Assembly: GCA_030593885.1 (NCBI GenBank)
Contig: JAUVGH010000016.1
Location: forward strand, 1 to 47,794
Origin: Methanomassiliicoccales archaeon
Lineage (GTDB): Archaea > Thermoplasmatota > Thermoplasmata > RBG-16-68-12 > SOIM01
Length of the DNA: 47,794 bases
Reading direction: 5' to 3'
Position numbers and translations under genes: made by a program. The notes under the pieces are model-generated. The model worked only from the letters and a program-made list of their open reading frames with translations, made no database searches and was not told the DNA's origin. Position 1 is the stretch's first letter; each line of letters begins with the position of its first letter. Of the stretch, positions 24,959 to 31,961 are shown piece by piece.

Positions 24959-26053
24959 ATGGGTCTGGAGCTCAGAAAGGTCTCAAAGAAGTTCGGCGAC
25001 GTGGTCGCTCTTTCCGATGTTTCCATTAGAATCAAGAAGGGCGAGTACCTGGTAATCCTCGGACCCACTGGGGCGGGAAAGACGACCATGCTCCGTGTGA
25101 TCGCCGGCCTGGAAGAACTGGACTCTGGCGACATCTTGCTTGACGACAAGATAATCACCAAGGCCGATCCTGAAGAGCGCGGTGTGGTATACCTTTCCCA
25201 GACGTACTCCCTCTTCCCCCATATGAACGTCTTGGAGAACATTGAATTCGGCCCTATGGTCAGGGACTGGGATCCAGCCAATCGTGAGAGGATCGTCAGT
25301 GAGATGTTGAACCTGGTCAGACTTCAGGACAGGGTGGATGCATTCCCCAACGAGCTCAGCGGAGGAATGAAGCAGCGGAATGCGTTGGCCAGAGCATTAT
25401 CCACTAACGTTAGAACACTCCTCCTTGATGAACCTTTGAGGGCTCTCGACGCAAGACTGAGACTCAGCCTAAGGACCGAGCTCCGAAGGATGTCCAAGGA
25501 CCTTGGAATAACCGGTCTCCATGTGACCCATGACCAGGAAGAAGCCATAACGATAGCCGACAGGATAGTGATTCTTCGAAAGGGCAAGATAATACAGATG
25601 GGCACTCCGGTCGAGATTTACGATAACCCAGTATCGCCCTTCGTCCAGCATTTCGTGGGGGAGGCGAACTTCTTCTGTGGCACGATCCAAGAGAAGAACG
25701 AGGAAGGGTCGCTTGTCAAATGTGATGGTCTGAAAGTGAGCGCTCGCCCCACTGATATTCCCGTGGGTTCCGAGGTTTGTGTCGGAGTCAAGACCGAAAG
25801 ATGTCATGTCAGCAGAGGGAAGGAAGAAGGTCTGAACAAGCTCCCTGGAACGCTGGAGAGGGAACTGTTCCTTGGCAGGCTTTCCAGCATTGAGATATCA
25901 TCCGAATATGGAAACCTGAAGGCGAAGGTGCTGGCAGAGGTTTCTGCCACCATGGACGAGGGCGAGGATGTGACCCTTCAATTCGATCGAGGTCAAGCCA
26001 TTGTGTTTCCCATACCAGATGAAGGACTTGAGAAGGAACTGGAGGTTGAATAG
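24959..26053 (+). CDS. ABC importer ATPase, first subunit
   Basis: A 364-residue CysA/PotA-type ATPase: nucleotide-binding domain followed by a C-terminal TOBE-type regulatory domain (from about 240). Walker A GPTGAGKTT near 38, Q-loop YLSQTYSLFPHMN near 80, signature LSGGMKQRNALARALS near 134, Walker B LLLDEPLRALD near 155, H-loop HVTHDQEEA near 190. One oddity: the D-loop region reads EPLRALD where nearly all relatives have EPLSALD. ATG 5 nt after the permease stop, with a G-rich ribosome site. It overlaps the next ATPase by one base, so the two subunits are probably a heterodimer under the fused permease. Confidence 0.93.
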   Translation: MGLELRKVSKKFGDVVALSDVSIRIKKGEYLVILGPTGAGKTTMLRVIAGLEELDSGDILLDDKIITKADPEERGVVYLSQTYSLFPHMNVLENIEFGPMVRDWDPANRERIVSEMLNLVRLQDRVDAFPNELSGGMKQRNALARALSTNVRTLLLDEPLRALDARLRLSLRTELRRMSKDLGITGLHVTHDQEEAITIADRIVILRKGKIIQMGTPVEIYDNPVSPFVQHFVGEANFFCGTIQEKNEEGSLVKCDGLKVSARPTDIPVGSEVCVGVKTERCHVSRGKEEGLNKLPGTLERELFLGRLSSIEISSEYGNLKAKVLAEVSATMDEGEDVTLQFDRGQAIVFPIPDEGLEKELEVE

Positions 26054-27147
26054 TGCCCAGGATCGAACTCAAAAACGTCTCCAAGAGATTCGGAAAGATC
26101 GTCGCGGTCAACACAACAAACCTCACCATCGAAGACGGGGAATACCTCTCCATCGTTGGTCCCAGCGGCTGTGGCAAGACAACATTGGTGAAGCTCATCT
26201 CCGGCGTCTGGGAGTGTACCGAAGGGCAGATTCACATTGATGGCAAGGACATAGCCAATGTACCAACTGAAGACAGGGATCTTGGGTACGTCTTCCAAGG
26301 GATCGAACTGTTTCCACACATGACGGTCTGGGAGAACACGACGTACGCTCCCAGGGTGAAGGATTGGCCGGACGCAGAACTAGTCAAGACCGGAGAGGAT
26401 TCGTTGAGATTGGTGAACCTTCTGGAAATGAGGGAGACCTTTCCGGGCCAGTTGAGCGGCGGCGCTCAGCAGAAGACAGGAATCGCAAGAGCCCTGGCCA
26501 CCAAAGCCAAGCTCATAATCCTCGATGAACCCCTTTCCGCTCTTGATGCAAGGGTGAGGATCGATCTGAGGTATGAGCTCAGAAGACTTGTGAAGAGACT
26601 AGGCCTGACAGCCATCCATGTGACCCATGATCAAGAGGAGGCTCTTTCCGTTGCTGACCGTACCGTCGTCATGAAAAAGGGGGAGATAGTCGAGATCGGG
26701 ACCCCGAGGCAGTTGTACGAGAAACCAAGACACATATTCACGGCGAACTTCGTTGGAGAGGGCAACTTCTTGGAAGGCAGCGTGAAGAGGATGCCGGATA
26801 AGTGGTGCCAGATCGAACTGAGGAACGAGCAGTTCCTTTTTGTCCCGCCGATGGACGTAACTGAGGGAGATGCCTTGGTCTTGTTCATCAGACCTGAGAA
26901 TCTGAAGTTCTGCAAGGATTTCGGTGCGAACACCGTCCCCGGAGAGGTGCGGGAAGTTCAGTTCATGGGTTCATTCCTTCGATACGAGATCATGCTGGCG
27001 ACGGATGACCCAGTACTTGTTGATTTACCGATTCAAGATGAAAGAGTTTATGCAGGGGATAGAGTTATAGTAGAATTCAACCCAATTGACACATTGGTGT
27101 TTGAGAGGCCCCCCGAGGGACTCAGGGAGGTGCTGAGACTTGAGTGA
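26053..27147 (+). CDS. ABC importer ATPase, second subunit
   Basis: A second 364-residue CysA/PotA-type ATPase, clearly diverged from its neighbour. Walker A GPSGCGKTT near 36, Q-loop YVFQGIELFPHMT near 79, signature LSGGAQQKTGIARALA near 134, Walker B IILDEPLSALDARV near 155, H-loop HVTHDQEEALSVADR. The C-terminal TOBE-type part (about 240-364) contains VEFNPIDTLVFERPPEGL. The GTG start shares a base with the upstream stop. The presence of two non-identical ATPases matches the two non-identical permease halves. Confidence 0.93.
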   Translation: MPRIELKNVSKRFGKIVAVNTTNLTIEDGEYLSIVGPSGCGKTTLVKLISGVWECTEGQIHIDGKDIANVPTEDRDLGYVFQGIELFPHMTVWENTTYAPRVKDWPDAELVKTGEDSLRLVNLLEMRETFPGQLSGGAQQKTGIARALATKAKLIILDEPLSALDARVRIDLRYELRRLVKRLGLTAIHVTHDQEEALSVADRTVVMKKGEIVEIGTPRQLYEKPRHIFTANFVGEGNFLEGSVKRMPDKWCQIELRNEQFLFVPPMDVTEGDALVLFIRPENLKFCKDFGANTVPGEVREVQFMGSFLRYEIMLATDDPVLVDLPIQDERVYAGDRVIVEFNPIDTLVFERPPEGLREVLRLE

Positions 27148-27811
27148 GAAGGCATTGTTAGGCTGGTTTTCTAGAAGGAAGGAATCTGTGATCGCTTCTA
27201 AGACAAGGGACCACGTGATAAAGATCGTGGACACGTGTGTGGAGCTGGACAAGGCGGTTGGAGCTGCTATGGCCGATGACAGGACTCGTGCCATAGATGC
27301 TCTTCACCGGTTAATGCTGAGAGAGAACGAGGCTGACACGATTGAGAGGGAACTGTTCAATGAGTTGACCAGAGGAGAGCTCGAGTCCAGGGACCGAGAG
27401 GATCTTATGCACCTTGTCAAGCGGATTGATTTGGTTGCAGACTGGGCGAAAGTCGCAGGAAGGAACCTTCAGATACTGATAGAGACTGAGATATTCATTC
27501 CTTCTGAGCTGTGGGCAGAGTACAAGGAGATCACGAAGAACACCGTAGATTGCGCGAGATCGCTCTCTAAGACGGTGGCTGCCTTTGGTGAGGACGCGGA
27601 CGGGGTCATCAAAGGTGCTCGGGAAGTGAACCGCATGGAACACGTGATAGACGACCTTTACTACAGAACGAAGAAGGCCTTGGTGAAATCCACTGCTGAC
27701 CCGAGGGTCGTGATACTGCTGAACGACCTACTTGCAGGGGTTGAGAATGCCAGTGACTTTTGCAAGGATGCTGCGGACATTCTCTCAGTGCTTGTGTTGG
27801 CCGGCAGATAG
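27140..27811 (+). CDS. DUF47 / PhoU-like protein
   Basis: A 223-residue all-helical protein of the DUF47 family, relatives of PhoU that usually accompany phosphate or metal transporters. Acidic metal-site motifs are visible in two helical repeats: ENEADTIERELFNEL near 55 with REDLMHLVKRIDLVADWA near 78, and EVNRMEHVIDDLYY near 155 with LNDLLAGVENASDFCKDAAD near 195. TTG start overlaps the second ATPase gene by 8 nt, so it is translationally coupled to the importer. This hints that the importer carries phosphate or another oxyanion, or that DUF47 regulates it (inference). Ten bp from the convergent PCNA gene. Confidence 0.88.
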   Translation: MSEKALLGWFSRRKESVIASKTRDHVIKIVDTCVELDKAVGAAMADDRTRAIDALHRLMLRENEADTIERELFNELTRGELESRDREDLMHLVKRIDLVADWAKVAGRNLQILIETEIFIPSELWAEYKEITKNTVDCARSLSKTVAAFGEDADGVIKGAREVNRMEHVIDDLYYRTKKALVKSTADPRVVILLNDLLAGVENASDFCKDAADILSVLVLAGR

Positions 27812-27820
27812 ACAAAAAGA

Positions 27821-28558
27821 CTACTCGCTCTCTATTCTCGGCGCCAGAAGGTACTTGACCTCACCCTTCCCATCGGCGATCTTGAACTCCAGTCTGACTG
27901 GGTAGTCGTTCCCGAGGTGCATTGTTATCGACTCAGCCGAGCTGACGGCCTTGATCATGCTGGAGAAGTAGTCAAGCGGGAACAACGCCCTGACGGTCTC
28001 CTTGCACGACAGCTCTTCCAGAAGGTCCTTGGGCAGTTTTAGGTTCACCGAATCGGTGTCACCCTCGGATATCATCTCAAAACCGTCCGGAGACGATATC
28101 AGCGCTATATGGTCGGAGACGGACTCGGATGCCCTGATACCCTGACGAAGCTCATCTGTCCTCACTGCAAGCTTAGCGGGGAGGTCCAGACTTGGGACCT
28201 TCGGGTCCGACATGCCTGCGGTATCCACAAGGGACATCCTTCTCACTATGTTGCCCACGGACATCACCAACCTGTTCTTGTCCTCGTCAAGCTCCATGCT
28301 GATGATCTCACCCGCTCTTGCCAGCTTAAGGACCTCTCGCATCTTGTTGATGTCTATGCCGAGCTCTGAATCGTCGCCCTTGAACTCCTCAAAGGCGCTC
28401 TTCTCAAGGGAAAGGTCCACCATCGCGACATGCGCTGGATCAACCGCCTTCACTCCAATCCCATTCTTCGTAACATTGAACTTGACCTCGTCCACAAGGG
28501 TGGAAACAACATCTATCAACTCTTTAAGAACTTCTGATTTTGCCTTCGCCTTAAACAT
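27821..28558 (-). CDS. pcn: DNA sliding clamp PCNA
   Basis: The ring-shaped processivity factor for replicative polymerases, FEN1 and ligase. 245 residues, normal for one subunit of the archaeal homotrimer. Recognised by LIDVVSTLVDEVKFNV near 14, GIGVKAVDPAHVAMVDL near 34, the central DELRQGIRASESVSDHI, and the C-terminal DYPVRLEFKIADGKGEVKYL that ends in LLAPRIESE. Only one copy is present in the window. A TATA box (AGTTTTATAAC on the minus strand, about 28595-28605) lies upstream and GGGGGAG precedes the ATG. Confidence 0.97.
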   Translation of the reverse strand: MFKAKAKSEVLKELIDVVSTLVDEVKFNVTKNGIGVKAVDPAHVAMVDLSLEKSAFEEFKGDDSELGIDINKMREVLKLARAGEIISMELDEDKNRLVMSVGNIVRRMSLVDTAGMSDPKVPSLDLPAKLAVRTDELRQGIRASESVSDHIALISSPDGFEMISEGDTDSVNLKLPKDLLEELSCKETVRALFPLDYFSSMIKAVSSAESITMHLGNDYPVRLEFKIADGKGEVKYLLAPRIESE

Positions 28559-28627
28559 ACGCTCCCCCTTTCTCGCAGGTAATCGATTCTGAAGTTATAA
28601 AACTATTCTTGCGGAGATGATGTCCTT

Positions 28628-28936
28628 TCAGAACTCTCTCCAGGTGTTGCCGCATTTTGTGCATCTGTAGATCCTTGTGGTGGGTTCATCTGCCGCTCTG
28701 GTCTGTCTCATGGTGTAAGTCGCTTCGTTGTTCCCGCACTCTTCGCATTCGACCTTGGTGGTTGGCATGGTCTTGGTTATCTCGTCCAGTACCAGGATAT
28801 CCGCCTTCACCTTCTTTGTCTTCTTGACGCTTGTTTCGGGCTTGCCCATGTCGGAGGTGAAATCGCAGTCTTCCTTTCGGCAGACCATCTTCCCCTCTTC
28901 TGGATACAGTAACGACTTGCACTTCGGACAGAACAT
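28628..28936 (-). CDS. tfs: Transcription elongation factor TFS
   Basis: Stimulates RNA cleavage by stalled RNA polymerase, like eukaryotic TFIIS. 102 residues, normal for archaea. The N-terminal zinc ribbon is MFCPKCKSLL with MVCRKEDC; the C-terminal one is VECEECGNNEATYTMRQTR followed by the essential acidic pair (ADEPTT region) and YRCTKCGNTWREF. The acidic tip reads AADEPTT instead of the more usual RSADEP form, with Asp-Glu kept. GGAGGT ribosome site directly before the ATG and a TATA box GTTTTTATCTTC-like sequence at about 28962-28973. Transcribed toward pcn, separate promoter. Confidence 0.95.
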   Translation of the reverse strand: MFCPKCKSLLYPEEGKMVCRKEDCDFTSDMGKPETSVKKTKKVKADILVLDEITKTMPTTKVECEECGNNEATYTMRQTRAADEPTTRIYRCTKCGNTWREF

Positions 28937-28993
28937 GCTACCTCCGGTTAAGAACGTCCCAGAAGATAAAAACCTTTCGAGACTTAGCGTGGA

Positions 28994-29905
28994 TTAACGC
29001 TTCTGATACCGTCCAAGAGCCCTCTCTACGAGTCTCTTGTTGACCGTACCCTTGTCGTAGCCCTTTCTACCCAGGTCCTTCTGTTTGGCAGAGCCTGCCT
29101 TTGCGGCCTTGGCTGGAGTCGTCTTTGGCTGGGGTTTGGGTTTCGCCACTGCTTTCTTGGGCGCCGGAGCTGCCCTTCTCTTCTTGGCTACGGTTCTTAC
29201 CGGTATCTTGTTCATGCTGTCCAACTTTTCAGGGTGTTTACCCCACCAGGTTGCAGATTTCCTCATGTTATTCCTCGTTGATGATATTGGTACTCGTGAA
29301 CTGATCGCGGGCAATGCCACAACAGGGCTTGCCGTCCTGATGACAAGCTCCCTCTTGGCCTGCTGTCCCACGACACCCCCGATGTAGGCGAAGATTATCG
29401 TGACGAAGTATCCGTTGAGGCCGGTGGCAAAGGTGACCTTGAGGGCCGCCACAAAGGCTCCTAGATACTGCATGGCGAACTCGATGTATGGTGCGAGTAT
29501 CGGAACGCCGGATGCTACATATCCCGCCATCATGGATGGAATCGCCATCAAATAGCTGATCTCATTGATCAGGATCCCGGAGTCATACATGAAGGTAAAC
29601 CCAAAGATCAAGGCGACTGGGAGGATTGCCGCAGCAACGCCCTTCCAAGGACCTGCTGTCTTCCTCCCTCCCACATATCCTGCGATCATCTGCCCGAGCG
29701 TCGGGAGCCACCACAGAAGCACCGAGAATGTCAGGATGTACTTCGCACCGGTCCAGAAGCTGTAGGGGAATTTCGTCCTGCCCTTGCTGGCCTGGTATAT
29801 GCCTTCATCGGTATGCAGGGACAAAACGCCGCCCTCGACCAGTCTCTGGGTGACAGGGTCTGTCGAGATCTGCTTTCGCTTTCTCTTGCTAAGTATCAAT
29901 CCCAT
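28994..29905 (-). CDS. Multi-pass membrane protein with basic Lys/Pro/Ala tail
   Basis: A 303-residue protein of no family I can name. After a basic N-terminus (LILSKRKRKQISTDP) come five or six hydrophobic segments between about residues 50 and 210, including glycine-rich ones (IAGYVGGRKTAGPWKG). The last 90 residues are strongly basic and rich in Lys, Ala and Pro (KKAVAKPKPQPKTTPAKAA) and are probably cytoplasmic, possibly touching nucleic acid (inference). The start is ATG 29905: a longer frame reaching 30040 would begin upstream of the TATA boxes at 29951-29973. Its promoter carries the same palindrome as smc, which is the main clue to its role. Confidence 0.78.
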   Translation of the reverse strand: MGLILSKRKRKQISTDPVTQRLVEGGVLSLHTDEGIYQASKGRTKFPYSFWTGAKYILTFSVLLWWLPTLGQMIAGYVGGRKTAGPWKGVAAAILPVALIFGFTFMYDSGILINEISYLMAIPSMMAGYVASGVPILAPYIEFAMQYLGAFVAALKVTFATGLNGYFVTIIFAYIGGVVGQQAKRELVIRTASPVVALPAISSRVPISSTRNNMRKSATWWGKHPEKLDSMNKIPVRTVAKKRRAAPAPKKAVAKPKPQPKTTPAKAAKAGSAKQKDLGRKGYDKGTVNKRLVERALGRYQKR

Positions 29906-29923
29906 CCCTTCGAATTGAAGTGG

Positions 29924-29974
29924 GTCAGACTTTTGTCTGACAAATCGACCATATATGTTAGACCATATATATAG
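29924..29974 (-). promoter_or_regulatory. Promoter with operator shared with smc
   Basis: Read on the minus strand: TATATATGGTC, TAAC, then a second ATATATGGTC, then GAT, then TTGTCAGACAA, AA, GTCTGAC. From the first ATATATGGTC to the palindrome is 17 nt, against 16 nt at smc. The two heptamers GTCAGAC and GTCTGAC are spaced by 4 nt (29924-29930 and 29935-29941) and form a perfect inverted repeat with each other. The palindrome sits at the expected transcription start. Confidence 0.65.
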
Positions 29975-30000
29975 ATTTCGGAGGAAAACGTCTGCCAGCT

Positions 30001-30516
30001 CTAAGGGCTCAAGCACTCGTTCCAGACATCCCTCAGCCAATGGTTTTGTCCATAATCGGAGGGCGGTTCCTGGAAAACGGCGGCCTCCCCAATCTCCGCC
30101 TTGTCGGTGGGTTCTAGGTTCTCACTCGAGGCATCAGCGACGAACACGAATATCCACCTCTCTAGATTCCAATTCTTGAAGAGGTACTGGCACTTGTGAA
30201 TCTCGGGCAATCCTCTCAGATCGATGATCAGTCCAGTTTCCTCTTCAGCCTCCCTGACTGCGCCATCTTCCACCGACTCGTCAGCCCAGATTCGTCCACC
30301 GGGGAGTCCGAATATGCCTCCCTTCCGAGATCTGACCAGAACAATCCCGTCATCCGACTTGATTCCTATCCTAGTACCGCCTTTACACTCTGGGTAGTCC
30401 TGGATCTCATCCCTTCTGCGCAGATCAATGTGGAATTCTCTCACCATTGGTTTCCCGTACTTCGTTGTCAGACAATGGACTTCCTCCACTGAAGGTCTCT
30501 CCACACTGATTCTCAT
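30001..30516 (-). CDS. Nudix hydrolase
   Basis: A 171-residue pyrophosphohydrolase acting on a nucleoside-diphosphate-linked compound. The Nudix box is complete: GGRIWADESVEDGAVREAEE continuing into ETGL, that is G-x5-E-x7-R-E-x2-E-E-x-G, near residue 77. Start taken as ATG 30516 (MRISVERP), 9 nt downstream of GGGAGGGG; a longer frame to 30531 is less likely. It lies 36 bp from the tRNA-Tyr gene and 95 bp upstream of the membrane-protein gene, all on the minus strand. Substrate cannot be predicted. Confidence 0.9.
   Translation of the reverse strand: MRISVERPSVEEVHCLTTKYGKPMVREFHIDLRRRDEIQDYPECKGGTRIGIKSDDGIVLVRSRKGGIFGLPGGRIWADESVEDGAVREAEEETGLIIDLRGLPEIHKCQYLFKNWNLERWIFVFVADASSENLEPTDKAEIGEAAVFQEPPSDYGQNHWLRDVWNECLSP
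30465..30475. promoter_or_regulatory. Third copy of the TTGTCWGACAA palindrome
   Basis: The exact 11-bp core occurs inside the 5' part of the Nudix gene, about 530 bp upstream of the copy at 29933-29943. No TATA box is next to it. It may be an auxiliary site or chance. Confidence 0.3.
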
Positions 30517-30551
30517 CTTCACCCCTCCCATAAACGACCATCGAGAGGTAG

Positions 30552-30658
30552 TCCCGACTCCCGGATTTGAACCGGGGATCTGCTGATTTCGGCCAAAACC
30601 GGATTGCTCCGGGAACCAACTACAGTCAGCCGCTCTAGCCAGTCTAAGCTAAGTCGGG
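30552..30658 (-). tRNA. tRNA-Tyr(GTA) with intron
   Basis: Acceptor stem CCCGACT/AGTCGGG is perfect and begins with C1-G72, as in archaeal and eukaryotic tRNA-Tyr. D arm GCTT/GAGC, anticodon stem GCTGA/TCAGC, loop C-T-GTA-G plus A38, T arm CCCGG-TTCAAAT-CCGGG, discriminator A, no encoded CCA. A 32-nt intron (30588-30619) interrupts the loop between positions 37 and 38. A bulge-helix-bulge is visible: TGGT pairs with GCCG between two 3-nt bulges, with an inner CCGGA/TCCGG hairpin. Exons 30658-30620 and 30587-30552 total 75 nt. It is 4 nt behind tRNA-Phe and surely cotranscribed. Confidence 0.95.
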
Positions 30659-30662
30659 GCAA

Positions 30663-30759
30663 TGCCGCGGGCCGGGCTCGAACCGGCGACTTCAAGATTT
30701 CCGATAGCAGACCGAAAGATATCTTCAGTCTTGCACTCTCCCAACTGAGTTACCGCGGC
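30663..30759 (-). tRNA. tRNA-Phe(GAA) with intron
   Basis: Acceptor stem GCCGCGG/CCGCGGC is perfect, D arm ACTC/GAGT, anticodon stem CAAGA/TCTTG, loop C-T-GAA-G plus A38, T arm GCCGG-TTCGAGC-CCGGC, discriminator A, no encoded CCA. A 24-nt intron (30699-30722) lies between positions 37 and 38. Exons 30759-30723 and 30698-30663 make a 73-nt mature tRNA. The bulge-helix-bulge is less clear than in the tRNA-Tyr gene, so the exact cut could shift by one base. First gene of the tRNA pair. Confidence 0.94.
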
Positions 30760-30783
30760 ACCAGCAATTTGGATATTCCGATT

Positions 30784-30793
30784 GATATTTTAA
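30784..30793 (-). promoter_or_regulatory. TATA box of the tRNA pair
   Basis: TTAAAATATC on the minus strand is centred about 29 bp upstream of the tRNA-Phe 5' end at 30759. Confidence 0.6.
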
Positions 30794-30902
30794 GTTAGTG
30801 GTGACAGTTTCGGCAGGTCACTTCGATGTTCCGTTCTTCTTTGGGAACAATGGGGTTGGGTGGTTCTCAAAAGTGAAAGCCATATCCGTTAATGTCATAA
30901 GA

Positions 30903-30914
30903 AGTTATAAATAC
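30903..30914 (+). promoter_or_regulatory. TATA box of the pilus-like operon
   Basis: AGTTATAAATAC predicts transcription near 30934, so the operon's first start is ATG 30975 and not the earlier in-frame codons. The 215-bp gap upstream also holds two small inverted repeats (GTGAC/GTCAC near 30803-30822, TGTTCC/GGAACA near 30827-30850), possible activator sites. Confidence 0.55.
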
Positions 30915-30974
30915 ATTATGGAACATAAACAGCATAGCAAGGCAACGGGCATTCTGAATTGTGTGGTGGAGCTA

Positions 30975-31940
30975 ATGAAGCACTACAGGATAAGGCGTTC
31001 TGTTAAGTGGGACGATGAAGGTGTTGCTTCGACTGTCGGTACAATTATGGCACTCTTGGTTTTTCTAACGTTCATGTCCCTCATTGTCGATCAGTACGTT
31101 CCGGTTTGGATGAAAGATGCAGAGGCCGCTCATATGAACGAGGCTTTCGGCCAGTTCGGCAACCTGAAGAACAATATCGACATCCAGGTTATCGCATGTC
31201 AGGTCGCGAAGCAGGCAGGCCAATCATGTATGAGGGCAACGACCTTCACTCCGATCACCCTCGGAGTGGATGGAGTTCCATTGTTCTCATCGCCCACTGC
31301 TGGGGAACTTCAAATGAGCCCGTGGGACGGGAATGTCTCGGTCGAATTCGCATATCAGGCCGGCAATTTCACCTTGGAAGTGAACTCCACAAGCAGTGGG
31401 ACCATAGACCTCAACGTGTTCAACCGATACCATGTCCCTCAGAGGGTCATCTATGAGAACGGGGCAGTGCTGGTCTATCAGGTGGACGGACAACTTGTTG
31501 GAATCGCTCCTCATTTCATCATTGAGAACCGGACCGAATACATGGAGATCTCAATCTCCCAGGTGACCCTGTTCGGCAGCGGAGGGGCATCCGGTGTCAG
31601 CACTGAAGGCGCTCGCTCCAGGTTGGTTAACGCCGAAACAGAGAGGTACACCAACCTGACCTCCGACTTCAACATAACCCTGAATACTGATTACGAAGTG
31701 GCATGGTTCCACTACTACAATGACACCCTGTTCGAAGCGTTCAGTGACCCGAAGATCCTGGACGTGTCAGGTTCTCCCACCAACTATATCCGGACCCAAT
31801 ACTTCGAGCTGTCCTACAATCTGAACCAGGGGCAGGTCAGGATCCGCATCTACAATGATAGCGCTTTCCCGATATCCATACTCTATTTGATGACCTCCAC
31901 GTTCGACGTGATCATAGGCGAGACCGCAGGCAGGTCCTGA
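30975..31940 (+). CDS. Type IV pilin-like secreted protein
   Basis: A 321-residue protein with a class III (type IV pilin) signal: a short basic leader MKHYRIRRSVKWDDEG, then the hydrophobic helix VASTVGTIMALLVFLTFM. Prepilin peptidase would cut after the Gly. The rest is a beta-rich, Asn/Thr/Ser-rich extracellular domain with several N-glycosylation sequons (NRT, NLT, NIT, NDT). It is larger than major archaeal pilins, so it may be a minor pilin or the adhesive tip. First gene of a five-gene unit with two motor ATPases and two platform proteins. No prepilin peptidase gene is in the window. Confidence 0.8.
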   Translation: MKHYRIRRSVKWDDEGVASTVGTIMALLVFLTFMSLIVDQYVPVWMKDAEAAHMNEAFGQFGNLKNNIDIQVIACQVAKQAGQSCMRATTFTPITLGVDGVPLFSSPTAGELQMSPWDGNVSVEFAYQAGNFTLEVNSTSSGTIDLNVFNRYHVPQRVIYENGAVLVYQVDGQLVGIAPHFIIENRTEYMEISISQVTLFGSGGASGVSTEGARSRLVNAETERYTNLTSDFNITLNTDYEVAWFHYYNDTLFEAFSDPKILDVSGSPTNYIRTQYFELSYNLNQGQVRIRIYNDSAFPISILYLMTSTFDVIIGETAGRS

Positions 31941-31961
31941 GGTTGTTTGAGAGGTGTTCTC

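Noticed and set aside
29906-30040. N-terminal extension of the basic-tailed membrane protein
   Set aside because: It would run through two TATA boxes and the operator and overlap the end of the Nudix gene; ATG 29905 is consistent with the promoter.
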